This document shows positions 1 through 11,439 of a stretch of DNA of 64,000 nt, piece by piece (within the stretch, counting starts at the first letter, position 1; each line of letters starts with the position of its first letter). The notes under the pieces are model-generated. The model saw only the letters and a program-made list of their open reading frames with translations. It did not search any database and had not been told where the DNA came from. The position numbers and the translations under genes were made by a program. The stretch lies in NCBI GenBank assembly GCA_028551475.1, contig CM052361.1:18541274-18605273 (forward strand), read 5' to 3'. The DNA comes from Casuarina equisetifolia (Eukaryota; Streptophyta; Magnoliopsida; Fagales; Casuarinaceae).

Positions 1-1866
1 CTACATGATAATGAGACGTGGACTTTAGTCCCATACCATCACTCCATGAACGTGGTAGGTTCAAAATGGGTATTCAAAACTAAATTTCATCCTGATGGGA
101 CCTTAGAGCGCTTGAAAGCGCGTTTAGTAGCCAAAGGCTATCATCAAGAATCCGGGATAGATTTTCTTGAAACCTACAGCCCCGTCATTCGTCCTACCAC
201 CATTCGTGTGGTACTCTCTTTGGCCTGCTCACAAGGTTGGGTTCTTCGACAATGCGACGTGGACAATGCCTTTTTGCATGGGAACCTAACTGAATCTGTA
301 TTCATGGCTCAACCACCTGGCCATCGGGATCCAATCAGACCCAACCATGTTTGCAAACTCACTCGGCCTATCTATGGACTGAAACAGTCTCCACGTGCAT
401 GGTACGATCGAATCTCTGAAGTTCTCTTAACTTTTGGATTTTCTTGTTCTCCTTATGATCCATCTCTCTATGTTTACCAACATAATGGTCTGCACGTCTG
501 GGTTCTCATTTATGTGGATGACATCATCGTTACTGGGAACTCACCGTCCCATGTTGAGCACTTTATTCAAGTTCTTAGCAAAGAATTCCCCACCAAAGAT
601 CTTGGACCCTTGCACTTTTTTCTCGGCATACAAATCATGCGAGATAGCACTGGGATTGTTTTATCTCAGCAACAATACATATATGATATTCTCTTCCGCG
701 CCGACATGGTCCACTGCCAACCTATGCAGACTCCTATAGGTGTTAAGCGCAACCTAATTGCAAATGGTGATGATCCCTACGGTGATCCCACACATTTCCG
801 GAGCATTCTAGGAGCATTACAGTATGTGACCCTTACACGACCGGATATTAGTTATGCTGTAAATACTTTATGTCAAAAAATGGCAAACCCGAAGATCCAG
901 CATTACCATCAACTGAAACGTATCCTTCGGTATCTTCAAGGAACTGCCACACTTGGCCTTCGGTTTTATCATCATAGCCCCACCAATTTATATGGTTTCA
1001 GTGATGCGGATTGGGCTGGTTCTAGCCGAGATCGTCGCTCTACAGGAGCTTTCTGCATATTCATCGGTGCCAATTTAGTTTCTTGGTCATCCAAGAAACA
1101 GAATGCTGTTTCTCTCTCTTCAGCCGAAGCTGAATATAAGGCGCTGGCCGTTGGTGCTGCGAAAATAACTTGGATCCTCCACTTATTGCGTCACCTGAAC
1201 TTCAACGTCTTCACTCCTACCATTCTGCACTCTGACAGTCTTCCGGCACTCCATCTTTCTACTAAACCTACCTTTCACAATCGTTCCAAACATTTTGAGG
1301 TAGCTTATCATTTCGTTCGGGAAAAAGTGGCTCAAGGGACTCTCATCACTACCTATGTTCGCTCCTCTGATCAGCTGGCCGACATCCTTACTAAAGCCTT
1401 GCCTCGTCAACCATTTGAAGGACTTCGTGCCAAGCTTAGCCTGGTGCCCATGCCAAGCTTGCGGGGGCCTGTTAATGATGTTGCCTCATCTCGGATCAAT
1501 CCTCCTCACTACGGAGCACACATAGCCTATGTCCAGCATGCCTTGCATGTAGACGCTGGACCATCTCATGCATGTGAAGCTTCACCAGGTAACTTTCCTG
1601 ATCTGAACTTACCTGCCCCTACATCAGACTATATTCCACGCAGGTCGTACCAACACGTGGGAAGTAGTTCTAACCAAGCCTTAGCTGACATCACCGGTAG
1701 ACTCAAAGTGGAACCGATGACTCCTCCACCTCTCCCATACATTGATGAACCCGGATGGATATCATCTCCACGTGCTTTCAACCGCTATGACAACGCTGGC
1801 CCAAGTCACTCACAGTATGATGAAGATACTCGAGAAGGACAACAATATCTGAGGCGCAGATATTGA
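1..1866 (+). mobile_element. Ty1/copia retrotransposon, 3' part of pol (RT and RNase H), cut by window edge
   Basis: The reading frame is open from base 1, so this is the downstream part of a copia polyprotein. Seen in order: the RT entry motif around VGSKWVFK and KARLVAKGY, the AFLHG block, [10 protein letters not shown], the catalytic YVDD (about 516-527), then [11 protein letters not shown] and the RNase H domain with [14 protein letters not shown] and the [10 protein letters not shown] block, ending in [12 protein letters not shown] (about 1372-1402). The catalytic residues are present and there is no stop, so this is one of the youngest elements here. Oddly, the frame runs about 145 codons past the usual pol end, with a proline/serine-rich tail. 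It lies just upstream of a P450 exon 2, where exon 1 and most of the intron would be expected. Confidence 0.93.
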
Positions 1867-1954
1867 GTTGCGTAAACAAACCTGGTGCTCATGATGGCTA
1901 CGTTGAAAAGAGTAATGGACTGATCAAGAGATAAAGAGATAAAGAGATAAAGGA

Positions 1955-2192
1955 TGGACTCATGATGACCTTCACGTACCTTTATCTTGAAAAGAAGAAA
2001 CTATCCTTTTGCTTTATAATATTTTATAAATGGTTTGTAATATTTTATGTTTAAACTCTAGCTATAAAAGAGGCCGTAGCCTCCATGCAAAATAGAGTAT
2101 GCTCTGCATGAGTTTAGCCTTGTAAACTTGAGAAGTCTGTTTTCCGTGCCCACGTTCACGTCAGTTAAATAATCCTAGTACTTTTGTACTCA
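1955..2192 (+). repeat. Probable 3' LTR of the copia element
   Basis: A purine-rich stretch with three copies of an 8-base AGAGATAA-type unit (about 1927-1951) is followed by sequence starting TG near 1955 and ending CA near 2192. It holds a TATAAAAG box at 2063-2070, as LTR promoters do. The 5' LTR is outside the window, so the ends are guesses from TG/CA and the purine tract only. Confidence 0.5.
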
Positions 2193-2294
2193 TCTTGGGT
2201 TGGCTTACGTGATAGTTTAACCTTCTCTACTGAGAAATTGCTTTACCTTCCTTTCTTTGGATGATTGGAACACTGATTTGGTCTGATTTTGCAG

Positions 2295-2921
2295 AATTTA
2301 GTCATAGCAAGAAGTGACGCGACCATGGTTCTTCTAACATGGACTCTATCCTTACTACTAAACAATCAAGATGTGTTAGAAGGGTGCAAGATGAGTTAAA
2401 CGTCCATGTTGGAAAGGACAGACATATGGACGCATCTCATACAAAGAAACTGGTATATCTCCAGGCCGTTGTCGAGGAAACACGACGTCTATACCCGCCT
2501 GCCCCAATTATTAGTCTTCGTGCCGCTATAGAGGACTGCACCTTCTCAGCAGGCTATCACGTTCCTAGTGGTACGCGACTGATGGTGAATGCGTGGAAAA
2601 TTCAACGTGACAAGCACCTGTGGTCTGAGCCTAACAAGTTCCAGCCCGAGAGATTTCTAACCAGCCATAAGGACATAGATGTGAGAGGTCAGAACTTTGA
2701 GCTCATTCCTTTTGGATCGGGAAGGCGGTCATGTCCTGGAGTCTCACTATCTCTTCAACTGTTGCATTTCACTTTGGCTAGCTTGTTACATGCTTTTGAA
2801 GTTTCCAAGCCATCAAAAGACGATGTGGACATGACAGAGAGCCCAGGCTTGGCAAATCTTAAAGCAACCCCACTGGAAATTATCCTTACCCCCGCCTTAC
2901 CGCTGAACTATATTCGTATTA
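2295..2921 (+). pseudogene. CYP82-type cytochrome P450, exon 2 only, two frameshifts
   Basis: The acceptor TTTTGCAG ends at 2294 and is followed by the exon-2 start seen in all its neighbours (N-L-V-I-A-R-S-D-A-T: the usual A-G-S-D-T-T oxygen-binding motif is degraded). Alignment to the other copies shows one missing base near 2377-2380 and another in a C-run near 2890. Between them the frame keeps E-E-T-R-R-L-Y-P (ExxR), the PERF block and the haem loop PFGSGRRSCPG. With the last shift allowed for, the tail ends at a TAA near 2919-2921; without it the frame reads on to 2941. Exon 1 is absent, and a copia element ends about 100 bases upstream. A dead fragment. Confidence 0.88.
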
Positions 2922-2941
2922 AATTGGTGGATTCTAAGTAA

Positions 2942-4271
2942 CTTAAGGTAGTGTAGGCTCTTGTCATGAATTAATATGGAGTTGCATTCTGAGAAGAGCA
3001 GCGTTTGTTCTTTGTGTGATCTACTAAAATAGAAATTCCGGCCGACCCACCAAACAGTATCATGCTTGACGTTGAAAACAGAGTGTTGTAAGAGAACGGC
3101 ATAATAGAGGACTGGTTCAATAAGGGGCACTCAGAGAGCCAAAGGAAAAGCAACAAACCAATTGAAGTGAAAAAGGAGGCACACTTCTACACATAACGTA
3201 AGAAAAGATTACAAAGTTATGTTAATGTGCATCCGTGACTTGCTGTAGCAGCTTTCATCTTGCACTCTCTAAACTTCAACTTAGTTACACGAAAGAGTTT
3301 AGCATGCAACGTGATCCCATTAGCTCTAACAAGTAGCAATAAACATCACCAAAGTAGCTAATACAAAAATGTTGAAGGTGACCCTCACATTCTAATAAAA
3401 AAGGAAAGATAAAAGTAATAGATTAAAAACACTGCTTGGTGAACTGTTAGATCCGGTAACAGAAGGGTCCGACATGTCGCTTCAGGCAGGGTTTTTTAAA
3501 GGCTAAAATGTCTTCCCACAAACGGGAACAGCAACCTCAACTGGCTTTGAAATAACTGGCTTTGAAATAATCGACAAGCATAACTTGCCTTGACCATGTT
3601 CACACGTACTTAGATATGGCACCTAAGAGCTAAGGTGCCATATGTAAAATATTTTGAAAAATATTTACTACTTTGAAATATTTTCTTAGGAACAATTTGT
3701 TTGGTTACTCTAAGAAAAGCTACTCCTTATTAGAGTAAGTTACCTCTAAGTACTTGGGGAAAGTATTTAAAACTTTCCTACGAGTAAAGCCAACGGTGGT
3801 AATGGAGAAGGGTTGAGTAGTGGGGCAACAGAAGAAAGTTATTGGCGTTTTAGCAACTGGAGTGCCGTCCTTTTAGACTTGGTGTTTGTCGTCGGGAATA
3901 TGCAAAGATAGTCGAGGGGGCTCATTTCTTCGACTGTGCTGCGTACATATCTGGCCGTTGAAGATAGGAGAGTACAGTCAACTGCGGTTCTCATCAGGCT
4001 CATTATTTTGTCCCTACAAAGAAAAGGAAGGAAAAGGAGAGAGTCCGTCCTACGTCCTGTAGATTCTTTCTTTGACCAAATGGATATAATACAAATCGAT
4101 TGTTTTCAGCCCCAACTGGGTCTGTAGTCCAAGTCTACGGTGGGTAGGCGGCAACGTAATGACCAGGGAAAAGTCCAGTTCGGGGGGCTTCCGAGAAAAG
4201 TGGTAAATTACCGTCCCCGGAGCACACTAGGAGGTTTGACACTGGCAAAAGGGTACAGCCATGTGAAGGTC
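2942..4271. other. Intergenic and promoter region of P450 gene A
   Basis: No gene is supported. Short reading frames at 3936-4331 are upstream of the promoter and look like nothing known. Local structures are a perfect 15-base tandem duplication at 3541-3570 and an 11-base inverted repeat at 3614-3643. Confidence 0.6.
3614..3643. repeat. 11-base perfect inverted repeat with 8-base loop
   Basis: ATATGGCACCT at 3614-3624 is the reverse complement of AGGTGCCATAT at 3633-3643. It lies about 735 bases upstream of the gene A start codon. The role is unknown: it could be a hairpin, a dimeric factor site or a transposon footprint. Confidence 0.7.
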
Positions 4272-4279
4272 TATATAAA
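4272..4279 (+). promoter_or_regulatory. TATA box of P450 gene A
   Basis: TATATAAA sits 70 bases upstream of the ATG at 4349, which leaves room for transcription start near 4305 and a short leader. It is the clearest core promoter signal in the P450 array; copies B to E have no equally good box at this distance. Confidence 0.65.
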
Positions 4280-4348
4280 GGTCCAACAGGATCAGCACTC
4301 CAGGCAGTCTCTCAAATCCAAGTGCTACTAACACCTCTCTTAGCAGTT

Positions 4349-6106
4349 ATGGAGCCTCTCTCCCAATTCCTTTTGAGCCTCTCTGTGCTGCTTGTCTGTG
4401 CCTTGTTTTTCAAGAGACAAGCAACTAATAAGAAAAAGGTCTGTACTGCACCTCAAGCAGGTGGTACTTTGCCCATTATTGGGCATATGCATCTCCTAGG
4501 CGGCCAGCAACTAGCCCACGTAGTACTTAGCTCCATGGCGGACAAGTATGGACCAGTTTATACGATAAAGCTGGGTTCCTACAAATATTTGATCCTGAAT
4601 AGCTGGGAGATTGCCAAAGAGTGTTTCACTGTCCACGACAAGGCTTTCTCCACCAGACCAAGCGTTGCTGCCGCGAGGTTGTTGGGCTATAACTGTGCTA
4701 TGTTTGGCTTGACTCAGTACGGGGAATACTGGCGGAAAATGCGCAAGATAGCTACAATTGAGCTCTTATCGAATCATCGGCTTGACCTGCTGAAGCACAA
4801 ACCAGCTTCAGAGGTGGGTGGCATGGTCCAAGAACTGTACAAAGTGTGGGTTCGCAAAGGAAGTCCACAAAGTGGAGCTTCGGTGGATATGAAACAGTGG
4901 TTTGGGGACTTGACTTCGAATATTGCTATTAGAATGGTTGGAGGGAAGAGATACTTCGGAACTAATGCGGATGTCGATGAGGAATCGGCACGTCGCTGTC
5001 AACAAGTGATGAGGGAGGTGATTTATCTGTTTGGCGTGTTTGTTGTGTCTGATGCCATACCTTTCCTTGGTTGGTTAGATGTGAATGGGTACCAGAAAAG
5101 GATGAAGAGAGCTGCGAAGGAATTGGATGGCCTGATTCAAGGGTGGCTAGAGGAGCATAAACAGAAGAGGTTGACAGAAAGGAAGAAAGAAGAAGAGCAA
5201 GATTTCATGGACGTGATGCTGGAAACCGTCGAAGAGGCCAAGATTTCAAGTTACGATGCTGACACCATAACGAAGGCCACTTGTTTGGTAAGTTCTTTGC
5301 TACCTTTGACAATACCATAATCTTTTAACTGGGCTTTGTCTTATATTCCAACGCCTGCTGTAATTGAGCCAAGTGCCTGTGAAAAACCTTGCTGCTTGGT
5401 GTGTTAAGAAAGTGAAATCCCGTGTATTCCAAACTGTCCTTAATGAGTGCTCTCTGTGAACTGATAAGCTCTTCTTTTGCAGAATCTAATTTTGGCAGGA
5501 AGTGACACTACCATGGTCACTCTCATATGGGCTCTGGCTTTACTAGTCAACAACAGCCACGCGCTAAAAAAGGCATACGAGGAGCTGGTCAAAGTAGTCG
5601 GCAGGGACCGACACGTTAACCATTCGGACCTTAAGGATTTGGTCTATCTCCAAGCCATCGTCAAGGAAACACTGCGCCTATACCCGGCTAGTCCACTTGT
5701 ACATCGTGCTCTTCTGGAAGATTGCACACTCTCGGCCGGCTATCACATTCCGGCCGATACACGAGTAATGATCAATGTCTGGAAAATACAACGAGACGAG
5801 CGAATGTGGCCCAACGCTAACGATTTCCGGCCTGAGAGATATTTCACTACCCATAAGGACGTAGATATGAGAGGTCAGAATTATGAGCTCCTTCCCTTTG
5901 GCACTGGAAGGCGATCTTGTGCCGGCATGTCACTGGCTCTTCAGATGGTGCATTTGGGGCTCGCTAGCTTCTTGCAGAGTTTCAACGTTGCCAAGCCCTC
6001 CAATGAAGCTGTGGACATGACTGAGAGCGTTGGTTTGACAAACTTGAAGGCAACCCCACTTGACGTGCTCATTACTCCACGGCTTGATTCTCAACTCTAT
6101 GTATGA
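4349..6106 (+). CDS. Cytochrome P450, CYP82 family (gene A, intact)
   Basis: Exons 4349-5287 and 5483-6106 join in phase 0 (donor TTG|GTAAGT, acceptor TTTTGCAG) to give 520 aa, normal for CYP82. An N-terminal membrane anchor (about residues 5-21) is followed by the hinge and the PIIGHMHLLGG block. The I-helix motif A-G-S-D-T-T is at about 318-323, ExxR (E-T-L-R) at 375-378, PERY near 430, and the haem loop PFGTGRRSCAG has its cysteine at 459. I chose the ATG at 4349 because it directly precedes the anchor; an upstream GTG at 4322 is not needed. CYP82 enzymes are ER-bound monooxygenases of specialised metabolism (known members act on alkaloids, flavones, coumarins and homoterpene precursors). 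The substrate here is unknown. It is the most divergent member of this array, with a shorter intron (195 bases) than the others (about 310-355). Confidence 0.93.
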
Positions 6107-7194
6107 GTGGAACAGGCTTTCTTTAGTTGAATCTAGTATTGCTACGCCCTTTCTTCTTCTTTCTTTATTATTTATGTTCGCCAACTGTACTTTTACTAAT
6201 AAAATCAGTTCGCGTTTTGATATTCATCATCTTGTATCGTTTAATGGAAATCTGGTTGTTTGGGGATTTTAGATGCTGTCTTGTTTCGTACAAAATCCAC
6301 TGATAAATGTCTTGTATAAGTAATGGGTGTGAGTCATTGTAAAATTCAACTTACCTTAATAAAATTAGAGTCCCATTTCCAGGAAGCACTCAAATTTCTA
6401 GTTGACCAAATGTTTAAACCTCCACTTTGAAGAAAACACTCAAATTTCAAATAGACCAAATGCTCAAACAAACATTTCAACCTTGCATATGTTGATGTCC
6501 ATTGTGGAACACGGTATTAACAATATGTTAATCAAGTTACACCAATAACTCTGGCCCGCATCCTTTGCAGCCAACAACCCACTCTCACCCCTTTCCACGA
6601 TAATAGCAATTGGACCAAAATCCCTGGAAGATTTCATATTCTTCATCGTGTTACACAAATAACTTTACCACCGCATCCTTTCAACCAACAACCCACTCCC
6701 AGTCCTTTTCCCAATTCTTTGGTAATTGTGAGGAAGTATGTTGGCATGAGAAAGCGAAAGAAAAGTTATTCTCCCGTAATCTTAAGGTATTGACTAGGAA
6801 GGCCAATTCTCTGTGTGAAGGTAAGATATTTAGAGCTCCAACTAGGTTCCTAATTTAAGAGGGTTTGGCAGATAGATTGACGCTATTTTTAATAGTAGTA
6901 GCTTTGGTAGCTAAGTGAGTATAGCGTTTACATTCAGCCATGTGGACTGTTTTGGTCAAATTTGCAAGATACTACTCTGTTACAGAAATAACACTTCCAA
7001 CAGATGATGAATTTCAACATCACAAAAAATAAGGAAGTGAACCAAAAGAAATCATAGGGAATGCCTTTGTGATGGTAGAAATCAGTGAATAATGTAATTT
7101 TGAGGACTTCCTGGTTATGATTGAATTACATACATAAAGCACTAGCTAGATAACATGTTTTCCATGATGATAAAGAAACCAAGGATTATCAAGT
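6107..7194. other. Intergenic, no gene seen
   Basis: This holds the gene A 3' region and AT-rich sequence. Short frames (for example 6610-6858) match no family I know. A loosely repeated segment occurs near 6538-6600 and 6645-6700 (both contain ACACAAATAAC/ACACCAATAAC followed by CCCGCATCCTTT-like sequence), which suggests an old local duplication. Confidence 0.5.
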
Positions 7195-7552
7195 AGGAAA
7201 TTGCTAAAACAATCATTCCAAGCCCTAGAAATTTGTTTTAGGCCATGAAGTGCACTATGTGGGAGGGCATACCATTGGAGATTACAGGAATAAAAATACG
7301 CGACGGTTACTCCATTTAGACAGGTTCACTGAAGAACCTATGAAAGAGAGTATTGCTCCCATCACATTGTAGAATTGGCCATTGACAAATAGAGGCAATG
7401 AAGAACACAATTTGGATGGCGGATGCACAGAGTAGTAGACTAAATGTTCTCAAAGTTAACTCCAACTTCTTGATAAGCCCCTTTGCAATTAGCCTCACTT
7501 TTGTTAGATCTAATAGCAACCTAAGAGGGTGGAAGGAATTAGGTTCAAGCAT
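7195..7552 (-). mobile_element. Ty1/copia reverse transcriptase relic
   Basis: The - strand frame at 7552-7316 reads a decayed copia RT: KVRLIAKG, a degraded ETFSP-like block, then W-P-I-L-Q-C-D-G-S-N-T-L-F-H standing for the usual W-P-I-x-Q-x-D-V-S-N-A-F-L-H. A frameshift later, the - strand continues with ALHGLKQISRAWNDCFS, the copia YGLKQxPRAW motif (about 7200-7250). No LTRs or other domains were seen. A fragment only. Confidence 0.8.
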
Positions 7553-8541
7553 TTTCTAGGAAATTTTTGTTTTTTTCTAAATCTTTTCACACAACGTAAC
7601 AAACATTTACACTTAAAAGTATTTTGGTTTGAACAAAATAATTTAATATCAATTCAAAGCATGCAATTTGCACACAAATATATCAAATGCGAAATTTAAT
7701 CAAACTTGCGGGAAATAGAGAAAGAAATCTCACAACAGTTTTTGGTAGGTGGTTTGATCACCTAGAATCGAATTCACCCCTCTTAATCAAACATAATTAA
7801 GAGTACACGTTTTACTAAAATTTTTAGAAAATGTTTTTCACTTTTATAACTCAAGACTATGAAGCCTCCTTATACCAATTTCTTGCAACCAAAGGGACAA
7901 ACACTTGATACCTTGGGTCTTATTACACAAATTTCTCATGACCCGAGAGATTTAACTTACAAAATAAATGTGATTTCAATCACGTTGTTAATAGCATTTC
8001 TATATAATAATATAAAGTGGAACTTGCTTTTGTTCTCCTCTCAAAAATTATTTTTCACTCAAATACATAAAAAGAATGTCGCCGTAGATAACCACACTAA
8101 AGGCTTTTGTATTAAGCACACTTGTGGACTCAATGGCCCAATAACAGCACGAAACATCACCACCAGCTAGTCAGTCTGGTGACGATCTGAATACTCCGAC
8201 TTGTTGGGCAATCAATCATTTTACCCGTGTTATCCTTCTATCTTTTCTCAACGTCATCACAAATCAATCGTGTATTTTATATGGATTTCCCATTGTCACA
8301 ATCATGACCAGTTTTGAATCTGAGCCAAATACAGATATGCATCAAGTTTAGCCAGCTCCGCCTCTGAAGCTTTCAGATTAACTTAATCTTTTTTTAATGT
8401 AAACGTTCTATTAAGATGAATATTGAGAGGATCGCGCGTATCTTTAGTTGTTACGAGCAGCCACCGGAAGAGCCATATGCAAATGAAAGACAACTACAAA
8501 AATCATCAAATGCCGTTCTGCTGCCGTTTCAATTTTCTCTA
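7553..8541. other. Intergenic; from about 8165 the shared upstream flank of P450 copies B-E
   Basis: Nothing is recognised in 7553-8160 (AT-rich). The stretch around 8165-8541 resembles the sequence before copies C, D and E, including a conserved ATGAATATTRARAGG at 8416. That ATG is in frame with the P450 start at 8542. Confidence 0.6.
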
Positions 8542-10493
8542 ATGGATCCTCTCCTCCAGTTCCTGATCACTTTGAGCTCTACCCTCCTCGCCCTGTTACT
8601 CTCTATCTCTCTTTATCGCCTAAAGGGATGATCTACGGATGAGAAAAAGAGATGCAGTGCACCTCAAGCGGGTGGTGCTTGGCCTATTATCGGCCATATA
8701 CACCTCCTAGGCGGCCGCCAACTGACCCACAAAACACTGGGCGCTATGGCTGACAAGTATGGGCCAATCTTTACCATAATGCTGAGTTCAAATAGTGTTT
8801 TGGTCCTGAATAGCTGGGAAGCAGCCAGGGAGTGTTTCACTACCCATGATAAGGTTTTCTCCACCAGACCAATTATCACCGCCACAAAGTTGTTAGGCTA
8901 CGACTGTGCGATGTTTGGCTTTGCTCCCTATGGTCCATACTGGCGTGAGATGCGCAAGACAGCTACAATTGAGCTTTTTTTGAACCATCGCATTGACATG
9001 CTTAAGCATATACGTGCTTCAGAAGTGGATACTATGATCAACGGGTTGCACAAATTATGGGTTCACAAGGGTGGTGCAGAAAGTGGAGTTCTTGTGGACA
9101 TGAAGCAATGGTTTGGAGACTTGACGCATAACATTGTGTTGAGAATGATTGGAGGTAAGCGATACTTTGGGGCTTCAGCAGAGGTCGATGAAGATGAAGC
9201 ACGTTGCTGTAAAGAAGTGACGAGGGAATCTGCTTACCTGTTTGGGGTGTTTGTGTTGTCAGACCCAATACCTTTTTTTGGGTGGTTGGATATGAACGGA
9301 TATGAGAAAAGGATGAAGAAAACTGCAAAAGAGTTGGACTCCATAATTGGAGGGTTTCTGGAGGAGCATAAGCAGAAGAGACGCACAGGGGAAAGAGAAA
9401 AGAAGAGCAGGACTTCATGGATGTGATCCTGAACACCCTGCAAAATGCCGACATCCCAGATTTTGATCCTGACACCATCATCAAGGCTACTTGCCTTTTA
9501 AGTTCTCATTCTAACTTTCATATTCTTTCACTGCGTCCTCCAAATAAAATTTTCTTGTTTGATGCTGTAATTACTCAACCGAAACAAATAATCAATGGGA
9601 ACGAAAGCAAAGGTAGGCATGAGTAAAAAGAGTAAACTGACAACGAAGGATATCAGATGTTCAAAGTGAGCGCTGGCAAAAGTATTAAAGCAATAACAAT
9701 TTATTTTCTCAGAAAATCCATCACTGAGTAGATGGCAACATGCACAGAAATTACTAACTACTTGAAAATGGATGTTCATGCTTTTGAAATGACTAAAATC
9801 AACTCAAGGAGGAGAAAGTGTGTGTCTACTAATAAGCTCTTGTTTTGGCAGAACCTATTTTTAGCAGGAGGTGACACCACCATGATCAGTCTCACGTGGG
9901 CCTTGTCTTTACTGCTGAACAATGACGAAGTGCTAAGGAGGGCTTACGATGAGCTGGACACCAACGTAGGCAAAGATAGAAACGTGCACGAATCCGACAT
10001 AAAAAATCTAGTCTATCTCCAAGCCATTGTTAAGGAAACACTGCCTCTATACCCGCCTCTTCCAATCATTCCTCTTCGTGCTGCAATGGAGGATTGCATC
10101 TTTTCCGCAGGCTATTACATTCCGGCCAATACACGTTTAATGGTGAACGCCTGGAAGATTCACCGAGACGAACGCGTGTGGCCCAACCCTCATAGTTTCC
10201 AGCCGGAAAGATTTTTAACAAGCCATAAGGACATAGACCTGAGGGGTCAGAGTTTTGAGTCAATCCCTTTTGGCGCAGGAAGGCGATCTTGCCCTGGCGC
10301 CACGCTGGGTCTTCACGTGGTGCATTCGGCGCTTGCTAGATTCTTACACGGTTTCCAAATTCCTAAAAACTCAAATGAAGACATCGATATGACTGAGAGC
10401 ACTGGCTTGACAAACTTGAAGGCTACCCCACTCGAAGTTCTCATAGCTCCTCGTCTTAATTCTGAGCTCTACCACTACAACGAGCTTTCTTAA
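8542..10493 (+). pseudogene. CYP82-type cytochrome P450 pseudogene (copy B)
   Basis: This is the same two-exon layout as its neighbours (exon 1 8542-9497, exon 2 9852-10493) with four independent lesions. A TGA at 8629-8631 replaces an Arg codon just after the membrane anchor. One base is lost near 9385-9392, which shifts the end of exon 1. The splice donor GT is TT at 9498-9499. The ExxR arginine is proline (E-T-L-P; CCT at 10044-10046), which would abolish the K-helix salt bridge. Exon 2 is otherwise open, with A-G-G-D-T-T and a haem loop PFGAGRRSCPG. With so many lesions it cannot give an active enzyme. Its closest relative in the window is copy C or E. Confidence 0.93.
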
Positions 10494-11439
10494 GTTGATA
10501 TTTGTGCATGTAGCAAATCTAGCCAGCCTCTTGTTTGTGCCGAAAGTTAAGAGCTTCACCCGCTGCAGAATAAAGAACCAGTAGATGTTCATGTTCAATA
10601 CTATGTCCTCCGTACGACATCATTTGCATTACATTAGACTACATCTCGTCATGTGTATTAGACATTTATTTATTGTCTTCGGTTCTGTTTTCCTTTTGGG
10701 CCTATAGTTTTGCAACAATCATTTCAGGGTTCCATCTGCCGATGTCCTTTAGGAAGCAAAGTGTCCAAACAAATTAATGAATTTATGCCATGAGAAGTTC
10801 TCCGACCACCTAAAAACAAATGTAAGAAGAAGCTTCTAATTTAATTGTTGACGGTTTTAAGCATGGTGTCCCCTGTCACCTTCCAATGGAATGAACCAAG
10901 ACTAATATAATTGATGAATGTGTCTACTTCTGAAACAAATGGATTAAGTCTAATCATAATGTGATGGAGAAAAGTGATATCTTGATTAACTTGTATTAAA
11001 CCAAGTGATTCTCCTATATTTTATTATCAAAATTATTGATCTTTTCAATTTAGGTCATTAATCTTTTCAATGTTTTCCTTTCACCAAGGTACTAGTTGTT
11101 GATGTGTTCATAGACTGTTGTGCTGTTGAGAAGCACATGGGAAAAGAGATGAACTCGATAGTGCGAAAGGAGTGAAGATGAGTAGAGAGAGAAATTGTAT
11201 TTCTGGGAAAAGGGATACAATAAACAATTCAAGTTTGCCGATCTCTTACATGAACTCTCTATTTAGACTATCCAGCCTGGCCGTTTTGAGGGGAATAACA
11301 AATAACAATTCAAGCAACAAACTCTAGAATGTTCCTTCTACACAGTGTTCTTCGACTACTTTCCAGATATGCCCCTCTAGCCAAGTCCGCCCTTTTGACT
11401 GGGTTGTTCAGCTGGAAACATCTCTTGTCTATGTGGCTG
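10494..11439. other. 3' flank shared by P450 copies, then intergenic
   Basis: The first 500 bases resemble the sequence downstream of copy C (20913-22300) and copy E (42714-43160), including the GTTGATATTTGTGCATG segment right after the stop. No gene was seen. Confidence 0.6.

Noticed and set aside
4322-4348. Longer N-terminus of P450 gene A starting at GTG 4322
   Set aside because: Not an ATG, and the ATG at 4349 places the membrane anchor at the N-terminus as in the family.
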